64,000 nucleotides of DNA from Pokkaliibacter sp. MBI-7 (GTDB lineage: Bacteria; Pseudomonadota; Gammaproteobacteria; Pseudomonadales; Balneatricaceae), in assembly GCF_029846635.1 (NCBI RefSeq), contig NZ_JARVTG010000001.1, positions 2,733,001 to 2,797,000 of the forward strand, in the 5' to 3' direction. The translations under genes were made by a program, and so were the position numbers. Under the pieces are notes generated by a model. The model saw only the letters and a program-made list of their open reading frames with translations. It was not told the DNA's origin and did not search any database. Below, piece after piece: positions 41,892 to 49,481 of this stretch. The stretch's first letter is position 1, and each line of letters opens with the position of its first letter.

Positions 41892-43106
41892 TCAGTGGGT
41901 CATGCCAACCTGCTCGGCTACCGGGCCGTTGTCATGGATCAGCTGGGCAATCAGGGCATCGGCTTCGCTCAGCTGATGCTGGTAGACATCAGTGGCGTAG
42001 CGTGGTTTGGTCTGGGCTTTCTCGGCCAGCACCGGGCCGTCCTGATCATGCAGGTCGACAGTGACGGTGGTGGACAGTCCGATACGCAGCGGATGCTTGT
42101 CGAGATTGTCGCTTTGCAGGCGGATGCGTACCGGCAGGCGCTGGACGATCTTGATCCAGTTGCCGCTGGCGTTTTGCGCCGGCAGCAGCGAGAAGGCGCT
42201 GCCGGTGCCGACGCCGAGGCTTTCCACCGTACCGCGATAGCGCACATCACTGCCGTAGAGATCGGCATGGATTTCCACTGGCTGGCCGATGCGCATGTCT
42301 TTCAGCTGGGTTTCCTTGAAGTTGGCATCGATCCAGACATCATCCAGCGGGACTACGGCCAGCAGCGGGGCACCGGCCTGCACCCGGCTGCCCACCTGCA
42401 CGGTGCGCTGGGCGATATAGCCACTGACCGGTGCCACCAGCGTGCTGCGGGCATGGTTGAGATAGGCCTGACGCAGGCTGGCGGCGGCTGCCATGACCTC
42501 GGGGTGAGAGGCAATATGGGTGTCATCCACCAGTGCCAGAGCGCTGTCCAGCTTCTGCTTGGCAGAGGTGACGGCGCGTTCGGCGGCACTCAGGGCATCA
42601 CGGGCGTGGGCCAGTTCTTCCTGTGAAATGGCGCCGCCCTTGGCCAGTTTCTGTCGGCGCTGGTAGTCGGCCTGTGCCTGCTGGACATCCACTTTGCGGG
42701 CTTCCAGCTGGGCCTTGTAGTTATCCACATCGCTGTACAGACCGCGCACCTGACGCACTGCCTTGGCCAGATTGGCTTCGGAGCTCTGCAGCGCGACTTC
42801 GGTATCGGCCGGATCGAATTCCACCAGGGTCTGGCCCTGCTCGACAAAGTCACCGTTGTCAGCCGTGATGCTGATCACTGTACCGGCGGTCTGTGGGGTC
42901 AGCTGGATCAGGTTGCCATCGACATAGGCGTCATCGGTTTCCTCATAAAAGCGACCGTAGCTCTCATGATAGAAGTAGGCACCGGCACTGCCGACGGCGA
43001 CGGCGGCGACCAGCAGGCTCAGCATCAGCGTGCGCTTGCCATTGCGCTTGGTGGGTTGTGCCGCCTGGGCTGAGGCATTGGGAGTCGTTGTAGTGTTGTC
43101 AGCCAT
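41892..43106 (-). CDS. emrA: EmrA-type membrane fusion protein
   Basis: 404 residues. A single N-terminal membrane anchor (LMLSLLVAAVAVGSAGAYFY), then DDAYVDGNLIQLTPQTAGTV and VEQGQTLVEFDPADTEVAL lipoyl-type segments, an alpha-hairpin coiled coil (about 95-210) and the beta-barrel region LVAPVSGYIAQRTVQVGSRV. Periplasmic adaptor linking EmrB to the outer membrane factor encoded just upstream. A TTATCCACA nonamer in its coding sequence is probably coincidental. Confidence 0.93.
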   Translation of the reverse strand: MADNTTTTPNASAQAAQPTKRNGKRTLMLSLLVAAVAVGSAGAYFYHESYGRFYEETDDAYVDGNLIQLTPQTAGTVISITADNGDFVEQGQTLVEFDPADTEVALQSSEANLAKAVRQVRGLYSDVDNYKAQLEARKVDVQQAQADYQRRQKLAKGGAISQEELAHARDALSAAERAVTSAKQKLDSALALVDDTHIASHPEVMAAAASLRQAYLNHARSTLVAPVSGYIAQRTVQVGSRVQAGAPLLAVVPLDDVWIDANFKETQLKDMRIGQPVEIHADLYGSDVRYRGTVESLGVGTGSAFSLLPAQNASGNWIKIVQRLPVRIRLQSDNLDKHPLRIGLSTTVTVDLHDQDGPVLAEKAQTKPRYATDVYQHQLSEADALIAQLIHDNGPVAEQVGMTH

Positions 43107-43116
43107 GATTCACATC

Positions 43117-44577
43117 TCATCGAACAGTGGGCGCCGCCGCGGCTGCGACGGGCACGGATTGAGGTTGGAAGCCACCACCGAGTGACTGCATCAGCAGAAT
43201 GGCGGTGTCGACACGTTCGGCCTGCAGGCTGGCCAGCTGGCGGTCGGCTTGCAGCAACTGCTGCTCGACGCTGAGGGCGTCCAGATAGTTGCCGACACCC
43301 GCGCGATAGCGCTGCATGGCGATGTCATAGGAGCGGCGGGCGATGTCACTGGCGCGTTGCTGCTGCTCGATCTGTTGCTCCAGCGAGCGGAAGCGGGTCA
43401 GCTCGTCACCGATGTCACCCAGGGCATTGACCAGCGTCTGGTTGTACTGCGCCACGACCAGATCGTAGTCAGCATCACGGCTGGCCAGACTGGCACGCAG
43501 GCGGCCACCGTCGAAGACCGGCAGGGACAGCGCCGGGCCAATGCTGAAGAACTGACTGGCAGTGCCAAACAGCGCATCACCGAGCAGTGATTTGGTACCG
43601 ACTGCCGCATTGAGGTTGAGATTGGGGTAGAAGGTGGTCTTGGTGGCGGCAATGTCCCTGGCGGCCGCCTCCACACGCCAGCGTGCGGCTACCAGATCAG
43701 GGCGACGACCCAGCAGTTCCGCAGGCAGGTTGTCGGGCACGGCTACCTGAGCTGGCGCAATCAGGGAGGGTTTGGGCAGGTCGTTACCGCGGTCGGGGCC
43801 TTTGCCCAGCAGCACGGCCAGACGAATCTGGGCACTACGGACATCCTGCTGGGTGGCCGTCAGGGCGGCTTCGGCAGCCGCTTCCAGGCTTTGGGTCTGC
43901 TGCAGCTGGAATTCGCTGTCGAGACCGGCATCCAGACGCTGTTTCGACAGTTTCAGCATGTCGCGGGTACGGGCCAGATCCTGCTCGGCGATGTCCTGCT
44001 CAGAATAGGCCTGCCCCAGCTGGTTGTAGGCGCGAGCCACATCGGCGGCCAGCGTCAGGCGGGCCGCCTGCTGATCCACTTCGCTGGCGCGGGCGCGGCC
44101 CAGAGCAGCTTCCCAGGCAGCGCGCTCACCGCCCCACAGGTCGAAACGGTAGCTGCCGTCCAGCGAGGCGCTGCGCAGGGTACCGAACAGCGCGCCCTGA
44201 CCGGTCGGGTCGTCCACCCGTGCTGCACGGGAGCGGGTGATACCGGCATTAGCGTCCAGCGTGGGCTGGCGTGAGGCATCGGTGGCCGCCACCGCCGCAC
44301 TGGCCTGACGGGCACGGGCATCGGCAATCTGCAGACTGGGGCTGGAGGTCAGGGCTTCGGCAATCAGGGCATCCAGCTGCTGGTCGCCGAGACTGTTCCA
44401 CCAGTCACTGCCAGGCCAGCTGGCATCGCTAAGGGACTGGCCGTTGGCCAGGGTGTTACCGGCCTGCAGGCTGTTGGCATCGAGCAGCTTGCCGCTGGTG
44501 TGCAGGCCGTCGAAAGAGGCACAACCACTGAGCAGCAGGGCCAGTGACAGGGCGCTCAGAGAAAATCGTAAGGTCAT
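43117..44577 (-). CDS. NodT-family outer membrane efflux lipoprotein
   Basis: 486 residues. Lipoprotein signal peptide with lipobox LLSGC (Cys19), then the two-fold repeated OEP/TolC helical domains; typical phrases are SSPSLQIADARARQASAAV, RFDLWGGERAAWEAAL and VGNYLDALSVEQQLLQADRQLA. Forms the outer membrane channel for EmrAB. Its ribosome site (GAGGA) lies inside the 3' end of the marR gene, which ends three bases upstream. Confidence 0.92.
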   Translation of the reverse strand: MTLRFSLSALSLALLLSGCASFDGLHTSGKLLDANSLQAGNTLANGQSLSDASWPGSDWWNSLGDQQLDALIAEALTSSPSLQIADARARQASAAVAATDASRQPTLDANAGITRSRAARVDDPTGQGALFGTLRSASLDGSYRFDLWGGERAAWEAALGRARASEVDQQAARLTLAADVARAYNQLGQAYSEQDIAEQDLARTRDMLKLSKQRLDAGLDSEFQLQQTQSLEAAAEAALTATQQDVRSAQIRLAVLLGKGPDRGNDLPKPSLIAPAQVAVPDNLPAELLGRRPDLVAARWRVEAAARDIAATKTTFYPNLNLNAAVGTKSLLGDALFGTASQFFSIGPALSLPVFDGGRLRASLASRDADYDLVVAQYNQTLVNALGDIGDELTRFRSLEQQIEQQQRASDIARRSYDIAMQRYRAGVGNYLDALSVEQQLLQADRQLASLQAERVDTAILLMQSLGGGFQPQSVPVAAAAAPTVR

Positions 44578-44580
44578 GAA

Positions 44581-45054
44581 TCAGTCCTCGCTCACCGTCG
44601 CTGACAGTGGGGTATGCACGGTCAGCATCTTGTTCAGCAGCACATGCAGGGTGTCGATCTCGCTGTGCTCCAGTGCCTGAGTCAGGTCGTTGAGGGCATC
44701 AGCGGCAATCTTGGGAATCTCTTCGGCGAACTGCCTGCCCTCGGGTGTCAGTGCCAGCAGAACCTGACGACGGTCAGTGGTGCTGCGGGAGCGGATCAGC
44801 AGTTCCTTGTTTTCCAGCCGGTCGAGCATGCGGGTCATGGCGCCACTGTCGATGGACAGGGTGCGGACCAGATCGGCCGTGTTCTGGATGTTGCCCCGGG
44901 CCATCAGCAGCAGCACCTTGAACTGGGCCGTGGTGATGTCGTAGGGCTGCAGGTGTTTTTCCAGGCAGCGGTCCTTGACCTGATTGAGCAGATGAATCAG
45001 GTGCCCAAAGGTCTGGTTGCTGCAGGCGAAATCATCGCGGTTGAAATATGTCAT
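44581..45054 (-). CDS. MarR-family regulator of the efflux operon
   Basis: 157 residues. Winged helix with TAQFKVLLLMARGNIQNTADLVRTLSIDSGAMTRMLDRLENKELLIRSRSTTDRRQVLLALTPEG, the standard MarR layout with recognition helix and DxRxxx wing. First gene of an operon with the outer membrane factor, emrA and emrB, as EmrR is in E. coli; it probably represses the operon and is released by drugs. Operator candidate lies at 45126-45152. Confidence 0.92.
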   Translation of the reverse strand: MTYFNRDDFACSNQTFGHLIHLLNQVKDRCLEKHLQPYDITTAQFKVLLLMARGNIQNTADLVRTLSIDSGAMTRMLDRLENKELLIRSRSTTDRRQVLLALTPEGRQFAEEIPKIAADALNDLTQALEHSEIDTLHVLLNKMLTVHTPLSATVSED

Positions 45055-45087
45055 AGCAGTCTCTGCCTAGGCAGTGATTTGGCCTGC

Positions 45088-45152
45088 ACTATAGGGGTGG
45101 AATATTGGTTTCGTAAGCAGTCAGTTCAGATATAACTGTTGCATATATCTGA
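45088..45152 (-). promoter_or_regulatory. Candidate promoter and MarR operator
   Basis: On the minus strand a TATAGT -10 (45093-45088) lies 17 bases from a TTACGA -35 (45116-45111). Just upstream is a perfect 9-bp inverted repeat, TCAGATATA (45126-45134) and TATATCTGA (45144-45152), a size and AT-rich character fitting a MarR-type site. Assigned by position and symmetry only. Confidence 0.55.
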
Positions 45153-45290
45153 CCAATGGTTGCTTACCGCGGCCTGACTGGGCTGGCGTAAATTGCGCAT
45201 AAAATGTGCAGATGAAGTCGGGTGGCAACAACAGAAATGACTGTTGCAGCATCAGCGCTGAAACAGCCGTTTTGGCTGATCCAATCTGCC

Positions 45291-45355
45291 AGTGAGGAAG
45301 TGAGGAAGTGAGGAAGTGAGGAAGTGAGGAAGTGAGGAAGTGAGGAAGTGAGGAA
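45291..45355. repeat. Tandem array of eight 8-bp units
   Basis: The unit AGTGAGGA is repeated head to tail eight times without any mismatch (45291-45354). It lies between the marR promoter and the metalloprotease terminator. The rest of the 45055-45387 gap holds the promoter/operator, and a short stem CAGCC/GGCTG near 45265. Confidence 0.95.
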
Positions 45356-45381
45356 AATGGTGCCCGGCTGAATCGGGCACC
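45351..45381 (-). terminator. Terminator of the lemA-metalloprotease operon
   Basis: Read on the minus strand, an 8-bp stem GGTGCCCG/CGGGCACC with a 7-base loop is followed by ATTTTCC. It starts seven bases past the metalloprotease stop and runs into the tandem array. Confidence 0.8.
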
Positions 45382-45387
45382 GTTGTA

Positions 45388-47406
45388 TCAGGCGGGTGGC
45401 TGGTAACGAATATCCTGCTGATCCACGGCGTCGTAGATCAGCGGCGGGATCGGACAGCCGCACAGCAGGGCAATGATGCGCAGTGCCTGAGCTTCCTGCT
45501 GGTTGACCCGGCCATCGAACTCGATGCACTGGCAGCAGGCCTGCAGCAGCTTTTGCTTGGCCAGTGGCAGCAGACGGCCACAGTGGCGGATGGCGCCCTG
45601 CAATTGTTCCAGACTGGCCCGGGCGGGGAGCGGCTGCGGTGGCAGGCGCATCAGCTGTAGTGCCTGGTTGTAGGCTGCCTGCTGATCATCGCTGTGCATG
45701 GCGGAGAAGTGGCAGAGTGTGGCCAGCAGGGTGTGAATGTCGTTGCGGGTCTGGCTGATCTGCCGGTGGCCGCTGCTGATGGTGCGGCGCTTGTCGAGCT
45801 GATCGACCTGATGCTGAACCATCAGCGTCAGCGCCCATTCAAACAGGCTGACTTTGCCATCGGCCATCACCAGCGTATGCACCTGCGTGAGCAAATGCTG
45901 GCGCAGATTGGGGGTACTGTCGCGCAGGGTCGGCAGGGCAATTTCTGCCAGTGCCAGCCGGTCGCTGTCGGCAAGCCGTACCAGTCCGGCATGCAGCTGC
46001 TGCAGATCGTTGCGGTCACTGAGAGGAATGGCCAGCTGGCCGATCAGGCGCTGGCTTTCCGTCTCGTCCGCAGGCAGCAGCATGGCCAGCAGCAACAGTG
46101 GTGCCTGCTGACTGGCATGGGCCGCCTGATAGAGGGGGGCGGGCAGACGTTGCAGCCAGGTGCGGGCGAAGTTGTGCTGCGCTTCGGTGGGAGCACCCAT
46201 GGTGGTCATGGTATCGCTGGTCTTGCGCTGCTGTTCGGCGACCAGTGGCTGCGCCAGATCGCGGCTGGCCAGCATCGCTGCCGTGGCCGCGAGGGAGGCA
46301 TGCAGCGAGGAGCCGGCCTGCGGACGGGCGCGGCTCTGCATCTGCTCGGTCATGCGTTCAAGCGGGTTGCGCTCCGGCAGATAGCCGCCTTTCCAGCCCG
46401 GTTCAAGGCGTTTGATGCGCTCATCCAGAGTGGGGTGGGAGGGAAACAGATCCAGCATGGAAAACAGGCTGCCAGCGCCAAACAGCATATGGCTGACTTC
46501 GGCGGCTCGGGGGTTGATCAGGTGGGAGCTCAGCTCATAGCCGCCAATCCGTTTGAGCGCATTGGCGATGCCTTCGGTATTGCGGGTGTACTGCACCGCC
46601 GAGGCATCGGCCAGATATTCGCGGGTACGGCTGATCGCAGCCCGAATGGCGCTGGCCAGCAGGCCACCGATAAAGCCCACCAGCAACAGCCCGAGGCCAA
46701 ACAGGGCAAAGGGGACCGCATCCTTCTTGTTGCGATCCAGATTGTGGCGGGCACCGTTGCCAAACTGCAGCAGTATCCGCCCCAGCTGGGCCAGCATGGT
46801 GATGCCGAACACTACTCCCATCAGCCGGATATTGAGACGCATGTCGCCGTGGACGATGTGGCTGAACTCATGGGCGATCACCCCTTCCAGCTCATCGCGG
46901 CTGAGCTGTTCCAGTGTGCCGCGGGTCACGGCGATCACGGCATCATCCAGGTCATGGCCGGCGGCAAAGGCATTGATGCCATGTTCGTTGTCGAGTACGA
47001 AAACACCGGGCACGCTGCAGCCTGACGCCAGTGCCATTTCCTCGACCACATTGAGCAGACGACGCTCGTAGAAATCATCGGTATCTGCCCGTACCGCGCG
47101 TCCACCGAGGGATTCGGCGATGCGATAGCCACCTTCCGACAGGCTGGCGATACGATAGGCACTGCCGACCCCCACCACCAGAGCGACACCCATGAAGACT
47201 CTGGCGAATTGCTCCGGGGTGAAGTGGGTCAGCAGCAGGCCGGGGCTGCTCAGCAGGGCATCGATACCCTGATGGCGCTGCAGCTCCTCGAACAGTGCCA
47301 GCATCAGCACGGTCAGGGCGCTGAGAAAGATCACCGCCAGTACCATCAGCACCAGCAGCAGACGGGTTTTGCGACGGGCGGCTTCCTGCCAGTTAAAAAA
47401 CAGCAT
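45388..47406 (-). CDS. M48-family membrane metalloprotease
   Basis: 672 residues. Two N-terminal membrane segments (15-40 and 70-85), then the M48 domain with zinc motif H179-E-F-S-H183 (in VIAHEFSHIVHGD) and downstream SRTREYLADASAV supplying the third ligand Glu; two more membrane segments lie between. The C-terminal 300 residues are helical and unassigned, making it much longer than HtpX (about 290). Follows lemA after 15 bases; LemA/M48 pairs are common and likely act in envelope quality control. Confidence 0.9.
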   Translation of the reverse strand: MLFFNWQEAARRKTRLLLVLMVLAVIFLSALTVLMLALFEELQRHQGIDALLSSPGLLLTHFTPEQFARVFMGVALVVGVGSAYRIASLSEGGYRIAESLGGRAVRADTDDFYERRLLNVVEEMALASGCSVPGVFVLDNEHGINAFAAGHDLDDAVIAVTRGTLEQLSRDELEGVIAHEFSHIVHGDMRLNIRLMGVVFGITMLAQLGRILLQFGNGARHNLDRNKKDAVPFALFGLGLLLVGFIGGLLASAIRAAISRTREYLADASAVQYTRNTEGIANALKRIGGYELSSHLINPRAAEVSHMLFGAGSLFSMLDLFPSHPTLDERIKRLEPGWKGGYLPERNPLERMTEQMQSRARPQAGSSLHASLAATAAMLASRDLAQPLVAEQQRKTSDTMTTMGAPTEAQHNFARTWLQRLPAPLYQAAHASQQAPLLLLAMLLPADETESQRLIGQLAIPLSDRNDLQQLHAGLVRLADSDRLALAEIALPTLRDSTPNLRQHLLTQVHTLVMADGKVSLFEWALTLMVQHQVDQLDKRRTISSGHRQISQTRNDIHTLLATLCHFSAMHSDDQQAAYNQALQLMRLPPQPLPARASLEQLQGAIRHCGRLLPLAKQKLLQACCQCIEFDGRVNQQEAQALRIIALLCGCPIPPLIYDAVDQQDIRYQPPA

Positions 47407-47421
47407 CTATCTGGCCGCCGC

Positions 47422-48015
47422 TCAGAACGTGACCTTGGGTGCCTGTTGAATCTGGGCGCTGTCTTCAAACTGCAGCAAGGGGGCGTTGGAACGGTGGCCG
47501 AAGGTAGCGGCAAACAGCACGGGCGGGAAAGACTGGCGGTAGATGTTGTAATCGGTCACGACGTCGTTATAGAACTGCCGGGAACGGGCCACCTTGTTCT
47601 CGGTGCTGGTCAGTTCTTCGCTCAGCTGCATCATCGAGCTGTTGGCCTTGAGGTCGGGATAGTTTTCCATGGTCACCCGGAACTGACCGAGGGCACTGCT
47701 GAGTTTGCCTTCCAGCCCTGCCAGTGTACTGGCATCGCCCTCGCTGTGACTGTTGGCCAGACGGCCCAGAGCGGTGGCAGCGGCATCGCGCGCTTCAATC
47801 ACCTGCTGCAGGGTGCCGCGTTCGTGCTGCATGTAGCCTTTGGCGGTTTCCACCAGATTAGGGATCAGGTCATAACGGCGTTTGAGTTGCACTTCGATCT
47901 GTGCAAAGGCGTTATCGACCTGGTTCTTCTTGGTGACCAGAGCGTTGTAGATGCTGACCACCCAGAAGACGATAACCACGATAATCGCCAGAGTGATAAG
48001 AGTGGAAATGCCCAT
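47422..48015 (-). CDS. lemA: LemA family protein
   Basis: 197 residues. One N-terminal membrane segment (ISTLITLAIIVVIVFWVVSIYNALV) followed by the LemA helical core with the signature KKNQVDNAFAQIEVQLKRRYDLIPNLVETAKGYMQHE and YNDVVTDYNIYRQSFP. AAGGA precedes the ATG. Co-transcribed with the downstream M48 protease; function in bacteria is poorly defined. Confidence 0.95.
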   Translation of the reverse strand: MGISTLITLAIIVVIVFWVVSIYNALVTKKNQVDNAFAQIEVQLKRRYDLIPNLVETAKGYMQHERGTLQQVIEARDAAATALGRLANSHSEGDASTLAGLEGKLSSALGQFRVTMENYPDLKANSSMMQLSEELTSTENKVARSRQFYNDVVTDYNIYRQSFPPVLFAATFGHRSNAPLLQFEDSAQIQQAPKVTF

Positions 48016-48389
48016 GTGCAGTGTCCTTCTGTCAGTGGGAGGTACAGCCGTTGGTGCCGGTCACCCCGGCACCTGTCCGAGGCAGTGTAGGTCATGTTGC
48101 TGCCGGTGACACTAGCAGGCCGTGGAAAATCTGTCAGTGTCGCCGAATAGGGCGTGAAAAGCAGGCTTAACGTGTTCATTCACCTATTACACGCTGCTTT
48201 TAGCGGTTGTCCTGTGCGCTGGAGTGCCAGCCCCGATAAGGCTTTTCAGGGTCTGTGGCCATCCCGCACAATAGGCGGCCAGGCGAAGCAGTGTGGCCAG
48301 CATCGTCACTGTGCTGCCGGGGGCGTATTGAACCGCTCTGCCATCTGCGCCAGCCATGCTTGTTTATCTTTGATTGATATGAGGTTTTT
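48016..48389. promoter_or_regulatory. 374-bp divergent intergenic region, lemA / DUF1244 gene
   Basis: No gene seen. It holds a stem GGTGCCGG (48053-48060) / CCGGCACC (48066-48073) in the lemA leader, and AT-rich tracts near 48165-48200 and 48360-48389 that may serve as promoters for the two divergent genes. Confidence 0.4.
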
Positions 48390-48695
48390 ATGAACGACCA
48401 GCAACGTACCGAACTGGAAGCCGCTGCCTTTCGCCGCCTGCTGCAGCATCTGGATGAACACAAGGAAGTGCAGAATATCGAGCTGATGCTGGTAGCGGAT
48501 TTCTGCCGCAACTGCCTGAGCAAGTGGCTGGGTGAGGAGGCCGGCAAGCGTGACCTCAGCCTCAGCGATGACGATGCCCGTGAGTGGGTATACGGTATGC
48601 CCTACAGCCGCTGGAAGAGCGAGTTCCAACAGCCTGCCACCGCTGAACAGCTGGCAGCATTCGAGGCCAAACAGCAGGCTAAGCAGGGCAAGTAA
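48390..48695 (+). CDS. DUF1244 family protein
   Basis: 101 residues, acidic and helical. FRRLLQHLDEHKEVQNIELMLVADFCRNCLSKWLGEEA and DDDAREWVYGMPYSRWKSEFQ match the conserved core of DUF1244, a small family of unknown function widespread in proteobacteria. The FCRNCL pair of cysteines is part of the family pattern. GAGG precedes the ATG. Confidence 0.92.
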   Translation: MNDQQRTELEAAAFRRLLQHLDEHKEVQNIELMLVADFCRNCLSKWLGEEAGKRDLSLSDDDAREWVYGMPYSRWKSEFQQPATAEQLAAFEAKQQAKQGK

Positions 48696-48709
48696 CCGGC
48701 ACTGTAATT

Positions 48710-48737
48710 GATTATGGAAGTGATCACTTCCATAATC
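48710..48737. promoter_or_regulatory. 28-bp perfect palindrome, probable TetR operator
   Basis: Centre at TGATCA; each arm is GATTATGGAAGTGA. It lies 15 bases after the DUF1244 stop and 36 bases before the TetR start, where a TetR-type dimer pair would bind to autoregulate. Confidence 0.75.
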
Positions 48738-48773
48738 GGCGGCCAACACATTCATGAGCTATGCCGCCGCATT

Positions 48774-49358
48774 ATGAACCGACAACGTGGACGCCCCCGT
48801 CAGTTTGATCTTGAGCAGGCGCTGGACAGCGCCATCACGGTATTTCGCCAGCAGGGCTACCACGCCGCCTCCATCAGTGAGCTGAGCGCGGCCATGGGGC
48901 TGACGGCGGGTAGCCTCTACAAGGCATTCAAAGACAAACGCCAGCTGTTTCTGGCCGCCTTCGAGCGTTATACCCTGCTGCGCCGGGCGGCACTGAACAG
49001 TCACCTGCAGGATGCCAGCAGTGGCTTTGAAGCGGTGCGGCGTGTGCTGCAGTTCTATGTGCACTCCAGTGGCGGTGATGAAGGGCAGCAGGGCTGTCTG
49101 GTGGTAGGCAGTATGGTGGCACTGTCGACCCTGGATACGGATCTGGCTGATCATGTCAGGCGTAGCGCCGCCGGTCTGCGTGGCCAGTTGCAGCAGCAGA
49201 TCCTGCGTGGTCAGCAGGATGGCTCGATTGCCCCTGACGTCAATGCGGAAGTCAGTGCTGAACTGTTGTACTGCCTGCTGCAAGGCATGCGCGTTGCGGG
49301 TAAATGTCAGGCGCTGGATGAGGCCGTCATCCCAACTGCGCTGAAGTTACTGACCTAA
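48774..49358 (+). CDS. TetR-family regulator
   Basis: 194 residues starting MNRQRGRPRQF. The helix-turn-helix is LDSAITVFRQQGYHAASISELSAAMGLTAGSLYKAFKDKRQLFLAAFERY, a classic TetR DNA-binding domain; the C-terminal ligand domain has GCLVVGSMVALSTLDTDLADHVRR. I chose ATG 48774, which keeps the palindrome outside the gene; the frame continues upstream through the palindrome. It probably regulates itself and the dehydrogenase gene downstream. Confidence 0.9.
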   Translation: MNRQRGRPRQFDLEQALDSAITVFRQQGYHAASISELSAAMGLTAGSLYKAFKDKRQLFLAAFERYTLLRRAALNSHLQDASSGFEAVRRVLQFYVHSSGGDEGQQGCLVVGSMVALSTLDTDLADHVRRSAAGLRGQLQQQILRGQQDGSIAPDVNAEVSAELLYCLLQGMRVAGKCQALDEAVIPTALKLLT

Positions 49359-49377
49359 ATGAAGTTACTGACGTAAA
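49342..49377 (+). repeat. 18-bp tandem duplication across the TetR stop codon
   Basis: Two units of 18 bp, starting TGAAGTTACTGAC, differ at one position. The first contains the end of the TetR gene and its TAA; the second repeats the last codons after the stop. Confidence 0.85.
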
Positions 49378-49388
49378 ATTTTTTACCA

Positions 49389-49414
49389 ATTTAGGGAATG
49401 ATTAATTCCTAAAT
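49389..49414. promoter_or_regulatory. Inverted repeat upstream of the dehydrogenase gene
   Basis: ATTTAGGGAAT and ATTCCTAAAT form an almost perfect inverted repeat within an AT-rich stretch, about 70 bases before the dehydrogenase start. Candidate operator, different in sequence from the 28-bp palindrome, so possibly for another regulator. Confidence 0.5.
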
Positions 49415-49481
49415 GTTTTAACTATCTGTCGATCACTCGCATTCAGGATGTACAGATTCAACGTTGAAGAGGAAACACAGC

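Noticed and set aside
40333..41976. Long plus-strand open frame opposite emrB
   Set aside because: It has a His/Gln-rich, low-information composition typical of the antisense of a membrane-protein gene, while the minus strand gives a textbook DHA2 pump.
42721..42729. Perfect DnaA box inside emrA
   Set aside because: A single 9-mer within coding sequence is expected by chance at about this frequency and has no neighbours.
45291..45355. CRISPR array
   Set aside because: The repeats are 8 bp, contiguous and without spacers; no cas genes are in the window.
45164..45529. Short open frame encoding repeated Leu-Thr-Ser-Ser-Leu-Pro-His-Phe units
   Set aside because: It is just the 8-bp tandem array read in three frames and it overlaps the metalloprotease end; no ribosome site.
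45694..47025. 443-codon plus-strand open frame opposite the M48 protease
   Set aside because: Antisense shadow: the minus strand carries the zinc motif and membrane segments expected of M48.
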